From NCBI RefSeq assembly GCF_002157225.2, contig NZ_CP021745.1:62001-126000 (forward strand): 64,000 bases of DNA, written 5' to 3'. The notes beneath the pieces were generated by a model that saw only the letters and a list, made by a program, of their open reading frames with translations, did not search any database and was not told the DNA's origin. Shown here piece by piece: positions 9,660 through 18,497 of this stretch. Source of the DNA: Agarilytica rhodophyticola (GTDB lineage Bacteria > Pseudomonadota > Gammaproteobacteria > Pseudomonadales > Cellvibrionaceae). The stretch's first letter is position 1; each line of letters starts with the position of its first letter. Both the position numbers and the translations under genes were made by a program.

Positions 9660-9986
9660 AAGATACCTATAGATAAATTAGATTTTGATGTAGCATGATA
9701 TTGTTTTTGAAAAATTAAACAGGTTAACCGTGTTATGCGGAGTATGGCTATTTGCTCATGTGTCGAGCCTAGTCATACACTAACCACCAATAGCAAATCA
9801 GATATAGATATAGCTGCAACACGTGTTACAGATAGAGTGGCCAGATACCTTGTGGTAAGTCATCTGTCATCAATTAAAAAGCTGCATTTCCACTACTTTT
9901 TATTTAAATCTAATACCTTTTAGTATTGGACATAAAGAGAGCCAGTATGTAAAATAACAACAAATTCAAATACAAGTTATGCTTAC
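9660..9986. other. Spacer between GH86 gene and recombinase gene
   Basis: No supported gene. A 62-codon frame at 9735-9923 lacks a ribosome binding site and resembles no family. Part of this gap may contain the recombinase promoter; no attachment site was recognised. Confidence 0.5.
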
Positions 9987-11228
9987 ATGGCCATTCCTAA
10001 ACCTGTTCCTCTTTACCCTACCTATGCCGATTTAAAAGATGTTAATTTTGATGAGTATCCGCAATTGCAGCAATTTTTAAACTCCTCAGACAAGTGGTGG
10101 CTAAAGCATTGGAATTGGGGTCAGGAATTTTTAAGCTATATTGGCCGCAATAAATCTGAACATACCTATATTCGCTTTCGTAATGAAACAGAGCGGTTTT
10201 TACTTTGGGTATTTCTTATTAAGCAAATGCCAATGGATCAATTGAGGAAAGCGGATATTCTGGAGTATGCAGATTTTTGCTGGAAGCCACCGGTATCATG
10301 GATATGCTTGGCGAATTATGAAAAATTCGTATTTCATAATGGTGCCTATAGTCAGAATAAGCAGTGGGCGCCTTTTCGCCTAAAATTACCTAAAAATACC
10401 AAGCATGAAGAAGCTCCGGATAGAAAGAAATATAAACCTTCTCAACAAACACTAACAGCGACTTTCACTGCAATAATTGCATTTTATAAATATCTTATGA
10501 ATGAGGAATACCTTTACGGCAACCCAGCACAAATAGCGAAGGGCGATTGTCGGCACTTTATCAAAGATGCGCAGATAAAAGAAGTTAGGCGTTTGAATGA
10601 CGAGCAATGGCAGTATATGTTTGAATTGGTGTTAAAGCTTGCTAATAGGGATCGCTTATACGAACGTAGTTTATTTGTTATTGCGGCGTTAAAAACATTG
10701 TTTTTACGTATCTCCGAGTTATCAGAACGTCCGAGTTGGACGCCGACAATGAGCCACTTTTGGGAAGACTCTGATGGCAATTGGTGGCTCAAAGTTTTCG
10801 GTAAAGGACGCAAAATTCGCGATATCACCGTGCCTCCAAATTTTATTGATTATCTTAAACGTTACCGAGAATATCGGGGTCTGACACCACTACCTGCTCC
10901 AGGAGAAAACCAGCCTATTGTAGAAAAAATTCGTGGTCAGGGGGGTATGACTTCACGCCAATTAACCCGAATAGTACAAGACATTTTTGATAAGGCTTAT
11001 GAACAAATGCTTGAGGTGGAGGGAGAAGATAAAGCGAGAAAGCTAAAGGAGGCATCAACCCATTGGTTGCGCCATACAGGCGCTAGTATGGAAATTGAAA
11101 GAGGGCGTGCGCTAAAAGATTTATCAGAAGATCTCGGTCATTCAAGTATGGCCACAACAGATACCATTTATGTGCAAACAGAAAATCGCATTAGAGCGAA
11201 AAGTGGTAAAGGTAGAAAGGTCAATTAG
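9987..11228 (+). CDS. Tyrosine recombinase / phage-type integrase
   Basis: 413 residues. N-terminal SAM-like DNA-binding part (about 40-175) and C-terminal catalytic domain with the full residue set: R241 (LFLRISEL), K274 (FGKGRKIRD), H359 and R362 (THWLRHTG), H385 (LGHSSMATT) and nucleophile Y395 (IYVQ). It should therefore be active in site-specific strand exchange. The start ATG 9987 lacks a clear ribosome binding site. Downstream lie a small membrane protein and, convergent, a KfrA-like protein, a grouping common on plasmids. It may resolve replicon multimers or serve an element; no att core or recombination directionality factor was recognised. Confidence 0.9.
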   Translation: MAIPKPVPLYPTYADLKDVNFDEYPQLQQFLNSSDKWWLKHWNWGQEFLSYIGRNKSEHTYIRFRNETERFLLWVFLIKQMPMDQLRKADILEYADFCWKPPVSWICLANYEKFVFHNGAYSQNKQWAPFRLKLPKNTKHEEAPDRKKYKPSQQTLTATFTAIIAFYKYLMNEEYLYGNPAQIAKGDCRHFIKDAQIKEVRRLNDEQWQYMFELVLKLANRDRLYERSLFVIAALKTLFLRISELSERPSWTPTMSHFWEDSDGNWWLKVFGKGRKIRDITVPPNFIDYLKRYREYRGLTPLPAPGENQPIVEKIRGQGGMTSRQLTRIVQDIFDKAYEQMLEVEGEDKARKLKEASTHWLRHTGASMEIERGRALKDLSEDLGHSSMATTDTIYVQTENRIRAKSGKGRKVN

Positions 11229-11423
11229 TATCAATTATTAAAACCTGCAAGTGACTGCAAACTTAGGAGGAAAGCAATGCCAAGCTATCTTTAAGTTTGG
11301 CGTATAATTTTCCCTTTTATCCAGAAAAATATTCATGTGTGCCAATAGAAACAATTGAATGTCATCTGAGTGGACAGCTTTACACATTGCTATTAGACTA
11401 AAAATTGGAAAAAAGGAGAGCAC

Positions 11424-11561
11424 ATGGATATATTCAGAAAGTTAAAAGTATTATTTGATTATGACGCCATAGCAACAGTTTTTGTTACCCTGTTTTTTAT
11501 CTTCGTTTTTGCAGTAGTCATACAAGGGGCACAAATACCTGCAACCTGGGTACTGGGATAG
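11424..11561 (+). CDS. Small single-span membrane protein (45 residues)
   Basis: ATG 11424 is preceded by an excellent ribosome binding site (AAAAAAGGAGAGCAC). The product starts MDIFRKLKVLFDYDAIATVF and continues with a hydrophobic segment (about 15-34) ending in a short polar tail and TAG. Positive charges in the first eight residues suggest an N-in orientation. No family recognised. It lies 195 bp after the recombinase and is convergent with the KfrA-like gene. The strong ribosome binding site and coherent membrane segment are the reasons to call it. Confidence 0.55.
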   Translation: MDIFRKLKVLFDYDAIATVFVTLFFIFVFAVVIQGAQIPATWVLG

Positions 11562-11605
11562 CTTGGAGTTTTCATAGCACACTATAAACTCACAGCCATC
11601 ATAGA

Positions 11606-12664
11606 CTAAGAACTAGTGGTAGAATTATTTTGCACATCATTTTCTTTTTCTTTGGCTCTTAAGTTAATCTTCTCTTTCTCTTCGATTAGACGATTAATTA
11701 CGTCATCTTTAACGGCAATTTCAGCTTCATATTTTGCAAGTTGAATGGTTATTTTTTGTTGTCCCTGTAATAAGTTATTCACTTCTTCTTTAAGTTTTTT
11801 ATTCTCATATTCTGTGGTTTCTGATAATTGATAATACTTGTGTTTATCCGATTCGAGGGCATGTACCTGAGTTTCCAGACTCTTCACTTGTGCACCCAAA
11901 CTATCAGTTCCTGTTTCAAGCTTAACCACATCCTTATGGCAAGAACTCAACTCAGAAATTAAACGTGAATTATCCTTATTTAACTGGGTAATATCCGTTT
12001 GTTTAATTGATAGAGTTTGGTTAAGTGTTCGTATTTCTGCTTGTAATTCTCTAACATGCTGTTCATGCTTCCTATGATCTTGATCACGCTGCTCTTTTAC
12101 CGCTTGTCGGTAGTGTTCAAGTGCTTCTCTGCTGTGACGATGTTTATCTTCAAGAGAATCTATATGTGTTTGTTTTTCATCAAGGAGTTGGCTCAGTCGT
12201 GACTCATTTTGTTGATACTCTGTTTGCTTTATTTCCAGCTCTCGCAACATAGCGTCTTGACGGTCTATTTCTTTTTCGCACTGTTGTAACGCGTCCTTTA
12301 ATTCAACACCTTGCTTGTTAAGCTCAATAGAATCTACTTTTAATCTCTTATTTTCATTATCGATATCTGTTAGCTTCTCTTCGTAACTAAGCTTTAACTT
12401 CTCTACTACATCATAAGCTTCTTGACGCAAACCGGCAGCAAGCCTCATAACCAATTCCTTGATGGGTTGGCTTAACAAGGTTTCGTCATCCATTGTGGTA
12501 GAGGCTTCTTCTTCCAGCTCTTTAAGATAGCGATGTATGGTTGATTTTGAGCCTGTATTACCAAGTTCTACCCGCACAGCATCAATGGAAGGGTTTTGAC
12601 CTTTTGCTATCAGTGCTTCACGTGCGTTTGCGACTAACGCTTTATTTATCCCGCCCCTAGCCAT
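11606..12664 (-). CDS. KfrA-like plasmid DNA-binding coiled-coil protein
   Basis: 352 residues from ATG 12664; this start has AGGTGG nine bases upstream, whereas the ATG at 12682 has none. The N-terminus (1-55) carries the KfrA helix-turn-helix pattern: NKALVANAREALIAKGQNPS, then VRVELGNTGSKSTIHRYLKELE. The rest (about 90-340) is a long heptad-rich coiled coil (many L/E/Q/K), ending in a polar tail. KfrA proteins bind their own promoter and help plasmid segregation by forming filaments along DNA. Its presence supports the plasmid nature of the window. It could also act as a nucleoid-associated regulator. Confidence 0.8.
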   Translation of the reverse strand: MARGGINKALVANAREALIAKGQNPSIDAVRVELGNTGSKSTIHRYLKELEEEASTTMDDETLLSQPIKELVMRLAAGLRQEAYDVVEKLKLSYEEKLTDIDNENKRLKVDSIELNKQGVELKDALQQCEKEIDRQDAMLRELEIKQTEYQQNESRLSQLLDEKQTHIDSLEDKHRHSREALEHYRQAVKEQRDQDHRKHEQHVRELQAEIRTLNQTLSIKQTDITQLNKDNSRLISELSSCHKDVVKLETGTDSLGAQVKSLETQVHALESDKHKYYQLSETTEYENKKLKEEVNNLLQGQQKITIQLAKYEAEIAVKDDVINRLIEEKEKINLRAKEKENDVQNNSTTSS

Positions 12665-12894
12665 TTTACTTACCCACCTCATAAGGTATCTTTTATTACA
12701 TTACATACTACAGAATTACATGTTCTTAATCTAATCTATTTTCCACTTTCATAGCATATAAATACAATTATTACTTATAACTCAATAAAATCTAATATCA
12801 AGACATAGGTTTGCGTTAGATGAGAGATATCTGCGAATAATTAAATATAACGTTGCAACTCTTATCTTTCTATAATATCTAGAAGCTATAATAC

Positions 12895-13140
12895 TTATAA
12901 ATTATTACGTACATCGATGTTTGGACTGATATTACCATGTGAATCAATTTTTATCCTATCCACTATATTTCCACGTAGTGAATTACCTTGAACTAATATA
13001 TTTTCTGTATTCAGGTCAGTGATGACAATCCCGTAGCTGTTTTCTCGAATTATATTATTTTGCATACAGCATGTTTTGTATAAAAATTAACATTATTACC
13101 AATAATATTTTGTGCATACATTCTCCGGTAAATATTTATA
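12895..13140 (-). pseudogene. Remnant of a right-handed beta-helix protein
   Basis: The 56-codon frame 13065-12895 reads QNNIIRENSYGIVITDLN and ends GNISPNIDVRNNL, a pattern typical of parallel beta-helix coils (NNII...GI.I....NILVQGNS). Just upstream in another frame comes MYAQNIIGNNVNFYTKHAV, the preceding coil, so a frameshift separates them, and stops lie before that. It is therefore the C-terminal scrap of a pectate-lyase-like or adhesin-like protein. No ribosome binding site is seen. Confidence 0.45.
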
Positions 13141-13274
13141 AATTACATTGGATAAAAATTACATACTGTTTAATATACCTGTGTTATGTTTTTAGTTGAA
13201 CTTATCTATTCATTTTTTATTAATAACGGAGACACTATATTAGCGGCTCAATTTAATTAGATAGTGAGTACAAA

Positions 13275-13706
13275 ATGAAAGGAAAAGTTAGTGACGCTCT
13301 TATCATTAGTTTGATAGCTAGTTCAGCATTTTCAAGTACAGCACTTATTGCTACGTGTGAGAACCCACAGTGACATTACGTCCCTGAAGTACACCTGTTT
13401 TATGAAACATATGACCTGTCGATCTATAATCAGCAAAGCAGCCTTGACGAGAAATTAACAGACACTCCTGTTGTTGGTGCACTATGTTCACAACGGGAAT
13501 CAAAATTAAATAGCCTACTTAGGGTATCAAGTCCACTGATGGCTTTTTGCCAAGAAAATATGCTCCGTATCTACTCGATCAGCGATAGTGGTTCTTTTAA
13601 TGTTCAGTCTGAACAAGACAATACAACACCTCAATTCTGTATCGTCGCCGAGGGTTACATTAATGATGTATATATTAATACATTTGGACAGTTGACTAGT
13701 AATTAA
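13275..13706 (+). pseudogene. Small cysteine-containing secreted protein gene interrupted by in-frame TGA
   Basis: From ATG 13275 the frame encodes a signal-peptide-like start (MKGKVSDALIISLIASSAFS) then TALIATCENPQ, meets TGA at 13371-13373 (codon 33), and continues open for 110 more codons to TAA at 13704-13706. The second part (HYVPEVHLFYETYDL...) has three more cysteines (ALCSQ, AFCQE, FCIVA) and coherent codon use, so it looks like one 143-codon gene with a single nonsense change. TGG or TGC/TGT to TGA would explain it. No family recognised. The selenocysteine option is treated as unlikely because no hairpin is seen just after the TGA. Confidence 0.5.
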
Positions 13707-13771
13707 ACCCCAATATTTATCAGTGCTAATCTAAAGCTTTTAACAGGTTAATTACAATAATCTTTATGCCG

Positions 13772-14530
13772 TTATTTGGTACTTGATGTAGCGTAGCCAT
13801 AGGACTCAATGATTCTTTGAGCACTATGGCTGCTTAGGAAGCGTAAAAACTCGCGAGCTGCGGCGTTAGTGTTGCCTCGGCTCAGTAACGCCGCGTCCTG
13901 TTTTATTGGTCTATGATATTCCCTCGGAACAAGCCAAAAAGAGCCTGTTTTTAAATGGTTTCCATCCATAATTTGAGAAAACGCAATAAAACCTATTTGG
14001 GCATTACCAGTACGCACAAACTGGTAGGTTTGTGCGATATTTTCTCCCTGCACCCATTTGGCTTTGGTCTTATCGTGCAGCTGTAGGCTCTTCAATGTAT
14101 CAACAGCAGCGACACCGTAAGGAGCAAGTTTTGGATTAGCAAGCGCGAGCTTATTAAAACTCCCCATCTTTAATACTTCTGGGTTATTTTTGATCAACTT
14201 TGAGTTTGCAGACCATAGAGCCAGCCTTCCGATGGCATAAGTCGCGATCTTATCAGGTACAACGAACCCTTCTTTTTCGAGCTTTGCAGGTATTGTTTGA
14301 TCCGCCGATAAAAAGATATCAAACGGCGCGCCATGTCTTATTTGCGCATAGAATTTACCAGAGGCACCAAAAGATAAAAGGACTTTGTGACCGCTAGACT
14401 GTTCAAAAACTTTGGTAATATCTAGCATCGTATTTTTGAAATTGGAGGCAACAGCTACATGAACATTTTCAGCAAAAAGAGAGTGGCTTAGCCCTAAAAA
14501 AATCGCAATAAGCAGCGTCTTATGTACCAT
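13772..14530 (-). CDS. modA: ModA-type periplasmic oxyanion-binding protein
   Basis: 252 residues with a signal peptide (about 1-20). It matches molybdate-binding ModA proteins throughout: VAVASNFKNTM, LLSFGASGKFYAQI, GAPFDIFLSAD, and ENIAQTYQFVRTGNAQIGFIA. These place the serine and backbone contacts that hold the tetrahedral oxyanion. ModA normally delivers molybdate or tungstate to ModBC, but neither a permease nor an ATPase gene is nearby. Instead it is divergent from a porin gene, with a MetR-like regulator beyond. It may work with a chromosomal ModBC, or bind another anion. The fold call is firm; the substrate is not. Confidence 0.88.
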   Translation of the reverse strand: MVHKTLLIAIFLGLSHSLFAENVHVAVASNFKNTMLDITKVFEQSSGHKVLLSFGASGKFYAQIRHGAPFDIFLSADQTIPAKLEKEGFVVPDKIATYAIGRLALWSANSKLIKNNPEVLKMGSFNKLALANPKLAPYGVAAVDTLKSLQLHDKTKAKWVQGENIAQTYQFVRTGNAQIGFIAFSQIMDGNHLKTGSFWLVPREYHRPIKQDAALLSRGNTNAAAREFLRFLSSHSAQRIIESYGYATSSTK

Positions 14531-14620
14531 AATATATTTTTCCGATAGGCTCTAGATCGTAATGCCTATGCTGTAGTATAAACTGGTACGTTGTAATCTT
14601 GCACAAGTATCGCGTTAAAA

Positions 14621-14636
14621 TGAACATCACTGTTCA
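14621..14636. promoter_or_regulatory. Candidate LysR-type operator between modA and porin genes
   Basis: TGAACA-TCAC-TGTTCA is a perfect 6-bp inverted repeat in the 133-bp divergent intergenic region. Known MetR boxes are TGAA-N5-TTCA; here the spacing is eight, so the match to MetR is suggestive only. It sits 28 bp before the porin start. Confidence 0.4.
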
Positions 14637-14663
14637 GTTAATACTCATTTCATGAGGTGGTAG

Positions 14664-15986
14664 GTGGTTTATCAAGTGAGTCGAGTTATTTTTCTCATAT
14701 TAGTTCTAGGTGGCTCTGCTGTAGCAGCCGAAAATAAAAACTGGTCTTTTGGAGGGAATTACCGGCTACGATATGAAAACTTAGATAACCCATTTAGGGC
14801 GAATATAGAAGACTCTGATCAAGTACTAGCCTCACGATTACTGGCTAGTGTAAAGTTTAATAATGACGGGGTATTTGGCGAATTTGAACTACAGGATTCA
14901 CGTACATGGTTGGATGATGACAGTACACCTCTAGGTACTGATGACGTTAACCCATTAGAGCCGCTACAAGTTTATATCGGCTGGCGAAACAAAAATAATT
15001 TCTCCGCTAAAGTTGGTCGCCTAACCCTTAATATTGGTAGCCGTCGATTAGTGTCACGTAATGGCTTTCGCAATACAATCAATGCTTTTAGCGGCATGCA
15101 CACATCATGGATAAAAGATAACTGGCACGCACAAACTTTATATACCCTCCCCCTACAACGCCGTCCTAGCGATCGTTTAGCCTTGGACAACAACGAAATT
15201 CAAATCGATAAGCATTACTCGGGAATTCATTTTGCGGGTATACACGTAACCCGAGAAAAGCAAAACAAAGAGTTGTTAGAGCTCTACTATTTTATGCTAG
15301 ATGAGGAAGATCAAGCTAATTTAAATACAAGAAACCGCGCACTCAACACTTTAGGCCTAAGGTTATTACAACCGAAAAAACTTTCACACTGGGATTATGA
15401 ATTTGAAGCGGCATATCAATTTGGTGAGGCACGAACAAATAGATCCGTTTCTAATACCAATGACTTAGACGTAAATGCAGGCTTTATTCATGTTCACCTT
15501 GCTTATCAATTTAACAGCTTATGGTTTTCTAGAATAGTTCTGCAAGCAGATTATGCCAGCGGTGATAAAGATCCCAATGATAATAAGTACAACCGCTTTG
15601 ATACTCTGTTCGGGTCTCGAGGCTTCGAGTACGGGCATACAGGTATATACGGTGCTTTTGCCCGAAGTAATATTTTATCTCCTGGCTTGAGATGGGAATT
15701 CCAACCTCGCGATGCACTCTCAGCACTTGTCGGCTATCGCTCAGTTTGGCTAGCCTCTGACAAAGACGCATTAACCACTGCAAATGTCGTTGATCCGAGC
15801 GGCAACACCAGCAAGTTTGTCGGACAGCAGTTACAAGTTCGCCTAGATATTAAGTTATCATCATCCATTAAATTTGAAGTCGGTGGGGCTTACTTATTAA
15901 AAGGTAGTTTTTTAAAAGATGCTCCTAATGCATCGCCCACTGGTGACACCCATCATATATATTCTCAAGTGGTCGTTAAATTTTAA
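14664..15986 (+). CDS. Outer-membrane porin of the alginate-export type
   Basis: 440 residues from GTG 14664 (GAGGTGG upstream; GTG 14676 is an alternative). Signal peptide about 1-22. The mature part is an alternating amphipathic beta-barrel like the Alginate_exp family: FGGNYRLRYENLDNPFRAN at the N-terminus, GRLTLNIGSRRLVSRNGFRN, and a C-terminal aromatic residue (VVVKF) required for outer-membrane insertion. In AlgE this domain passes alginate outward, but most family members are uncharacterised porins. Its divergent partner is a ModA-type binding protein, which hints at anion or sugar-acid uptake rather than polymer export. It is convergent with the MetR-like gene, 13 bp apart. Confidence 0.82.
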   Translation: MVYQVSRVIFLILVLGGSAVAAENKNWSFGGNYRLRYENLDNPFRANIEDSDQVLASRLLASVKFNNDGVFGEFELQDSRTWLDDDSTPLGTDDVNPLEPLQVYIGWRNKNNFSAKVGRLTLNIGSRRLVSRNGFRNTINAFSGMHTSWIKDNWHAQTLYTLPLQRRPSDRLALDNNEIQIDKHYSGIHFAGIHVTREKQNKELLELYYFMLDEEDQANLNTRNRALNTLGLRLLQPKKLSHWDYEFEAAYQFGEARTNRSVSNTNDLDVNAGFIHVHLAYQFNSLWFSRIVLQADYASGDKDPNDNKYNRFDTLFGSRGFEYGHTGIYGAFARSNILSPGLRWEFQPRDALSALVGYRSVWLASDKDALTTANVVDPSGNTSKFVGQQLQVRLDIKLSSSIKFEVGGAYLLKGSFLKDAPNASPTGDTHHIYSQVVVKF

Positions 15987-15999
15987 ATCTGCTACAAAA

Positions 16000-16890
16000 T
16001 TAGTGGACTGCGGATTTCTTTTTTGCCAAGGCGACCAAAGCATGAGCAAAGGCGCTGTCATCATTAGTGCGCATACCAAGATGAATTTGCTTATAAACAC
16101 CAGCTTTGCCCAATGCTATTGCTTTTATTGGTAATTGTTCTGCAAACTGATCCACTAGCCAGCGAGGTAATGTTGCTACACCACGATGTGCTGCCACCAG
16201 CTGTAGCATAATCTCGGTGGCTTCCACCGTTTTATGCTTTTGGGGCCGACAGTTTGCCGGCAATAAAAATAAGCTGTAAATATCCAAGCGTTCAATATCT
16301 ACTGGGTATGTATAAAGAACTTGATCTAATAAATCTTCAGGCTCGATAAATTGACGTTGATAAAATGGATGCTCGTGTCCAACAACTAATACCTGTTCAT
16401 AATCAAAAACAGGAACAAAGGAAATTCCTTTTCGCAATAGGGGATCCGGTGTAACTAATACATCGATGTCGTGATTAAACAGCGCGGCCATTCCACCAAA
16501 TTGAAATTGTTGTTTCACATCCACATCAACTCCAGGGAATTGCTCAAGAAAATCGTGAACTACGGTAAGCAACCATTGGTAGCAAGGGTGACATTCCATG
16601 CCTATGCTCAGGTTACCGCTCTCCCCTTTAGCATACTGTTGCAAACTCTCATCAATTCTCTCGAGCTGAGGTAATAAGCGCCTTGCTTCTCTTAACAAAT
16701 AGTGTCCAGCCTCCGTTAGTTGAATCTGCCTCCCCTCCTTTCTCCACAAAGACAAGGCAAATTTCGCTTCTAACTTTTTTATGGTGTGACTCAAGGCTGA
16801 TTGTGTCAGGTTTAATTTATCGGCCGCTGCGGTTAGTGAGCCCTGACGATCTATCTCAAGCATAATCCTTAAGTGCATTCTTTCAATCAT
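16000..16890 (-). CDS. metR: LysR-family regulator resembling MetR
   Basis: 296 residues. N-terminal helix-turn-helix (about 1-65: GSLTAAADKLNLTQSALSHT) and a periplasmic-binding-protein-like effector domain. Distinctive shared features with E. coli MetR are the IGMECHPCYQWL segment, PVFDYEQVLVVGHEHPF, YTYPVDIERLDIY, and GVATLPRWLVDQF. MetR uses homocysteine as co-effector to control methionine biosynthesis genes. No met gene is in the window, so it may act in trans or may have been adopted to control the adjacent modA/porin pair. Convergent with the porin gene. Confidence 0.82.
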   Translation of the reverse strand: MIERMHLRIMLEIDRQGSLTAAADKLNLTQSALSHTIKKLEAKFALSLWRKEGRQIQLTEAGHYLLREARRLLPQLERIDESLQQYAKGESGNLSIGMECHPCYQWLLTVVHDFLEQFPGVDVDVKQQFQFGGMAALFNHDIDVLVTPDPLLRKGISFVPVFDYEQVLVVGHEHPFYQRQFIEPEDLLDQVLYTYPVDIERLDIYSLFLLPANCRPQKHKTVEATEIMLQLVAAHRGVATLPRWLVDQFAEQLPIKAIALGKAGVYKQIHLGMRTNDDSAFAHALVALAKKKSAVH

Positions 16891-17132
16891 TGTTGAACCA
16901 TGAATAATAGTAATGGGTGCATAGGGATATTACCACTATTCATCATGAGTAGTCCTGTTGATACTGCGATTATTATTAAACCGATACTTTAACAGCAAGA
17001 CTAATATACTCAGGTATCTCTACATATACCTTCCTATATATTTCGCCATAAATTGAGTACTTACTGGAGTATGATTATATTGGTGTTAGCGGGCTCTAAC
17101 TTGCTACTTTCTCAAAGAACAAAATGATAAGA

Positions 17133-17321
17133 TTATAGGGGCATTTCACTTATTTCTTTTAAGCAACTATTGCATAAACAACGATCCCAACGTTCAGCAA
17201 TGAATGCTCTTTGTTTATCTGACAAATGAATGTCGCTGCAATGACAAATCAAAATAGAGCCCATTTTACACTCAAAATCTTTAAGGCAACGGGGACAAAC
17301 AATAGTCTCATGCTTTGGCAT
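17133..17321 (-). CDS. Cysteine-rich CWC-family small zinc-ribbon protein
   Basis: 62 residues from ATG 17321; the frame is open further upstream to 17381 but conservation starts at MPKHETIVCPRC. Cysteine pairs CPRC, FECKMG, CHCSD and CLCNSCL follow the Cys_rich_CWC pattern, two CxxC-like knuckles that probably hold zinc. Function in the family is unknown. It stands alone. Confidence 0.72.
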   Translation of the reverse strand: MPKHETIVCPRCLKDFECKMGSILICHCSDIHLSDKQRAFIAERWDRCLCNSCLKEISEMPL

Positions 17322-17715
17322 CACTTCTGTATTCCAAGAAATATCTAGGCATATTATATGCTGGCACCAATGGATGAACAAACCCCTTATTATTTAACAC
17401 GCCAACTATTGTTAGACCATGCCATAATCCTTTAACTGTGCACTTCAAATGTTACGCTTTTCTCACAACCATAGATTTCCGCTGGATAAACAACTAACGA
17501 ATAGAAATACTATTAACCTGGTGGCTAATTAATATCGAGATGTAGATCAACTATATGGTTATGCCCGTCGTCGAAACAATTAACAATAAGCTCGACATCA
17601 TATTACTATTTTTATTTATTTAACGTCTGGAATTGACGGATAAGTTGTTGTTAATAGATCCTATTTATATGCATGTGTTTTTGTTCTAAAGATCATCATA
17701 ATTTTGGCAGTTTAT
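17322..17715. other. Intergenic spacer between divergent small genes
   Basis: About 390 bases of AT-rich DNA between two divergent genes; it must hold both promoters. I see no inverted repeat or open frame that stands out. Confidence 0.4.
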
Positions 17716-18456
17716 ATGAAGATAAATAAATATGAATTCTTATTTTCTGAAGTCAAAAGCCTGGAAAAATTCAACGTAATTATTGAAGATATCTTTTATG
17801 TCGTATCAAAAACCTTAGTTGGCCTTAAAGAATCGGATATTCGCGACATTATTCAACAGCCTTCAAATGTAGATGTTAGAGCCATGCTGATGAGACATGG
17901 AAATAAGACGGTTGGCTTTGTTATCGTTCAAAGAATAGATGTGACAATAGAAAACAAGGTTATCAGTGTTTTTCAATCGGTGGCGAGTGTGCTGCCAAAA
18001 TATCGTACAGTGATAAACTTATCAAGTTACGTAAATGAGGTGGCGCTAAAACATAAGTTTTGTTTTCCTTTTCGCGAGATATTCTGTCTAGGTTTTTACA
18101 CTTCACCGTCCATTTATGATGCTTTTCAAAAAGACTACTATGAGTTTTACCTCACAGTAGCCAATGAAATGCCAAAAAACTGTAAAAAAGTTATTGATTA
18201 CTTAATACAAGAAGTTGAAAAAAATAAGAGCTCATTAGAATCTTCTATTGCTCTAATGGATAACTCACAATTCTCATATTTTACCAACGTTATTTCAAAA
18301 GTAGGTTATAAAGACCATTGTGGCATTTGTATTTTAATCCCTTTTTCTTGGCAAAATATTGGGATGAGTATTCTCAAAAAGATGAAAGCGCAAAAGCTTT
18401 TAACTAGAGAACGGATAATACAAACAAAAAACAAAACTTTTTTAACTGAAAAATAG
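17716..18456 (+). CDS. Hypothetical protein, possibly GNAT-like
   Basis: 246 residues from ATG 17716 (a TTG at 17704 is an alternative). The middle (GNKTVGFVIVQRIDV, then a strand and VLPKYRTVINLSSYV) resembles the central strands and helix of acyl-CoA N-acyltransferases, but the CoA-binding R/Q-x-x-G-x-G/A loop is not evident, so the assignment is weak. The C-terminal third is Lys-rich. It is free-standing. Low GC matches its surroundings. Function unknown. Confidence 0.55.
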   Translation: MKINKYEFLFSEVKSLEKFNVIIEDIFYVVSKTLVGLKESDIRDIIQQPSNVDVRAMLMRHGNKTVGFVIVQRIDVTIENKVISVFQSVASVLPKYRTVINLSSYVNEVALKHKFCFPFREIFCLGFYTSPSIYDAFQKDYYEFYLTVANEMPKNCKKVIDYLIQEVEKNKSSLESSIALMDNSQFSYFTNVISKVGYKDHCGICILIPFSWQNIGMSILKKMKAQKLLTRERIIQTKNKTFLTEK

Positions 18457-18497
18457 TATTGTCCTCTCGTATAAGTATTTGAAAATAAATAAGCACC

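Noticed and set aside
9735-9923. 62-codon open frame between GH86 and recombinase genes
   Set aside because: No ribosome binding site, no family resemblance, atypical composition; probably chance.
11238-11423. 61-codon minus-strand frame after the recombinase gene
   Set aside because: Lies in the leader of the 45-residue membrane protein, lacks a ribosome binding site and shows no coherent features.
13371-13373. TGA as a selenocysteine codon
   Set aside because: No hairpin suited to a bacterial SECIS element follows within about 40 bases, and no selenium genes are in the window; a nonsense mutation is simpler.
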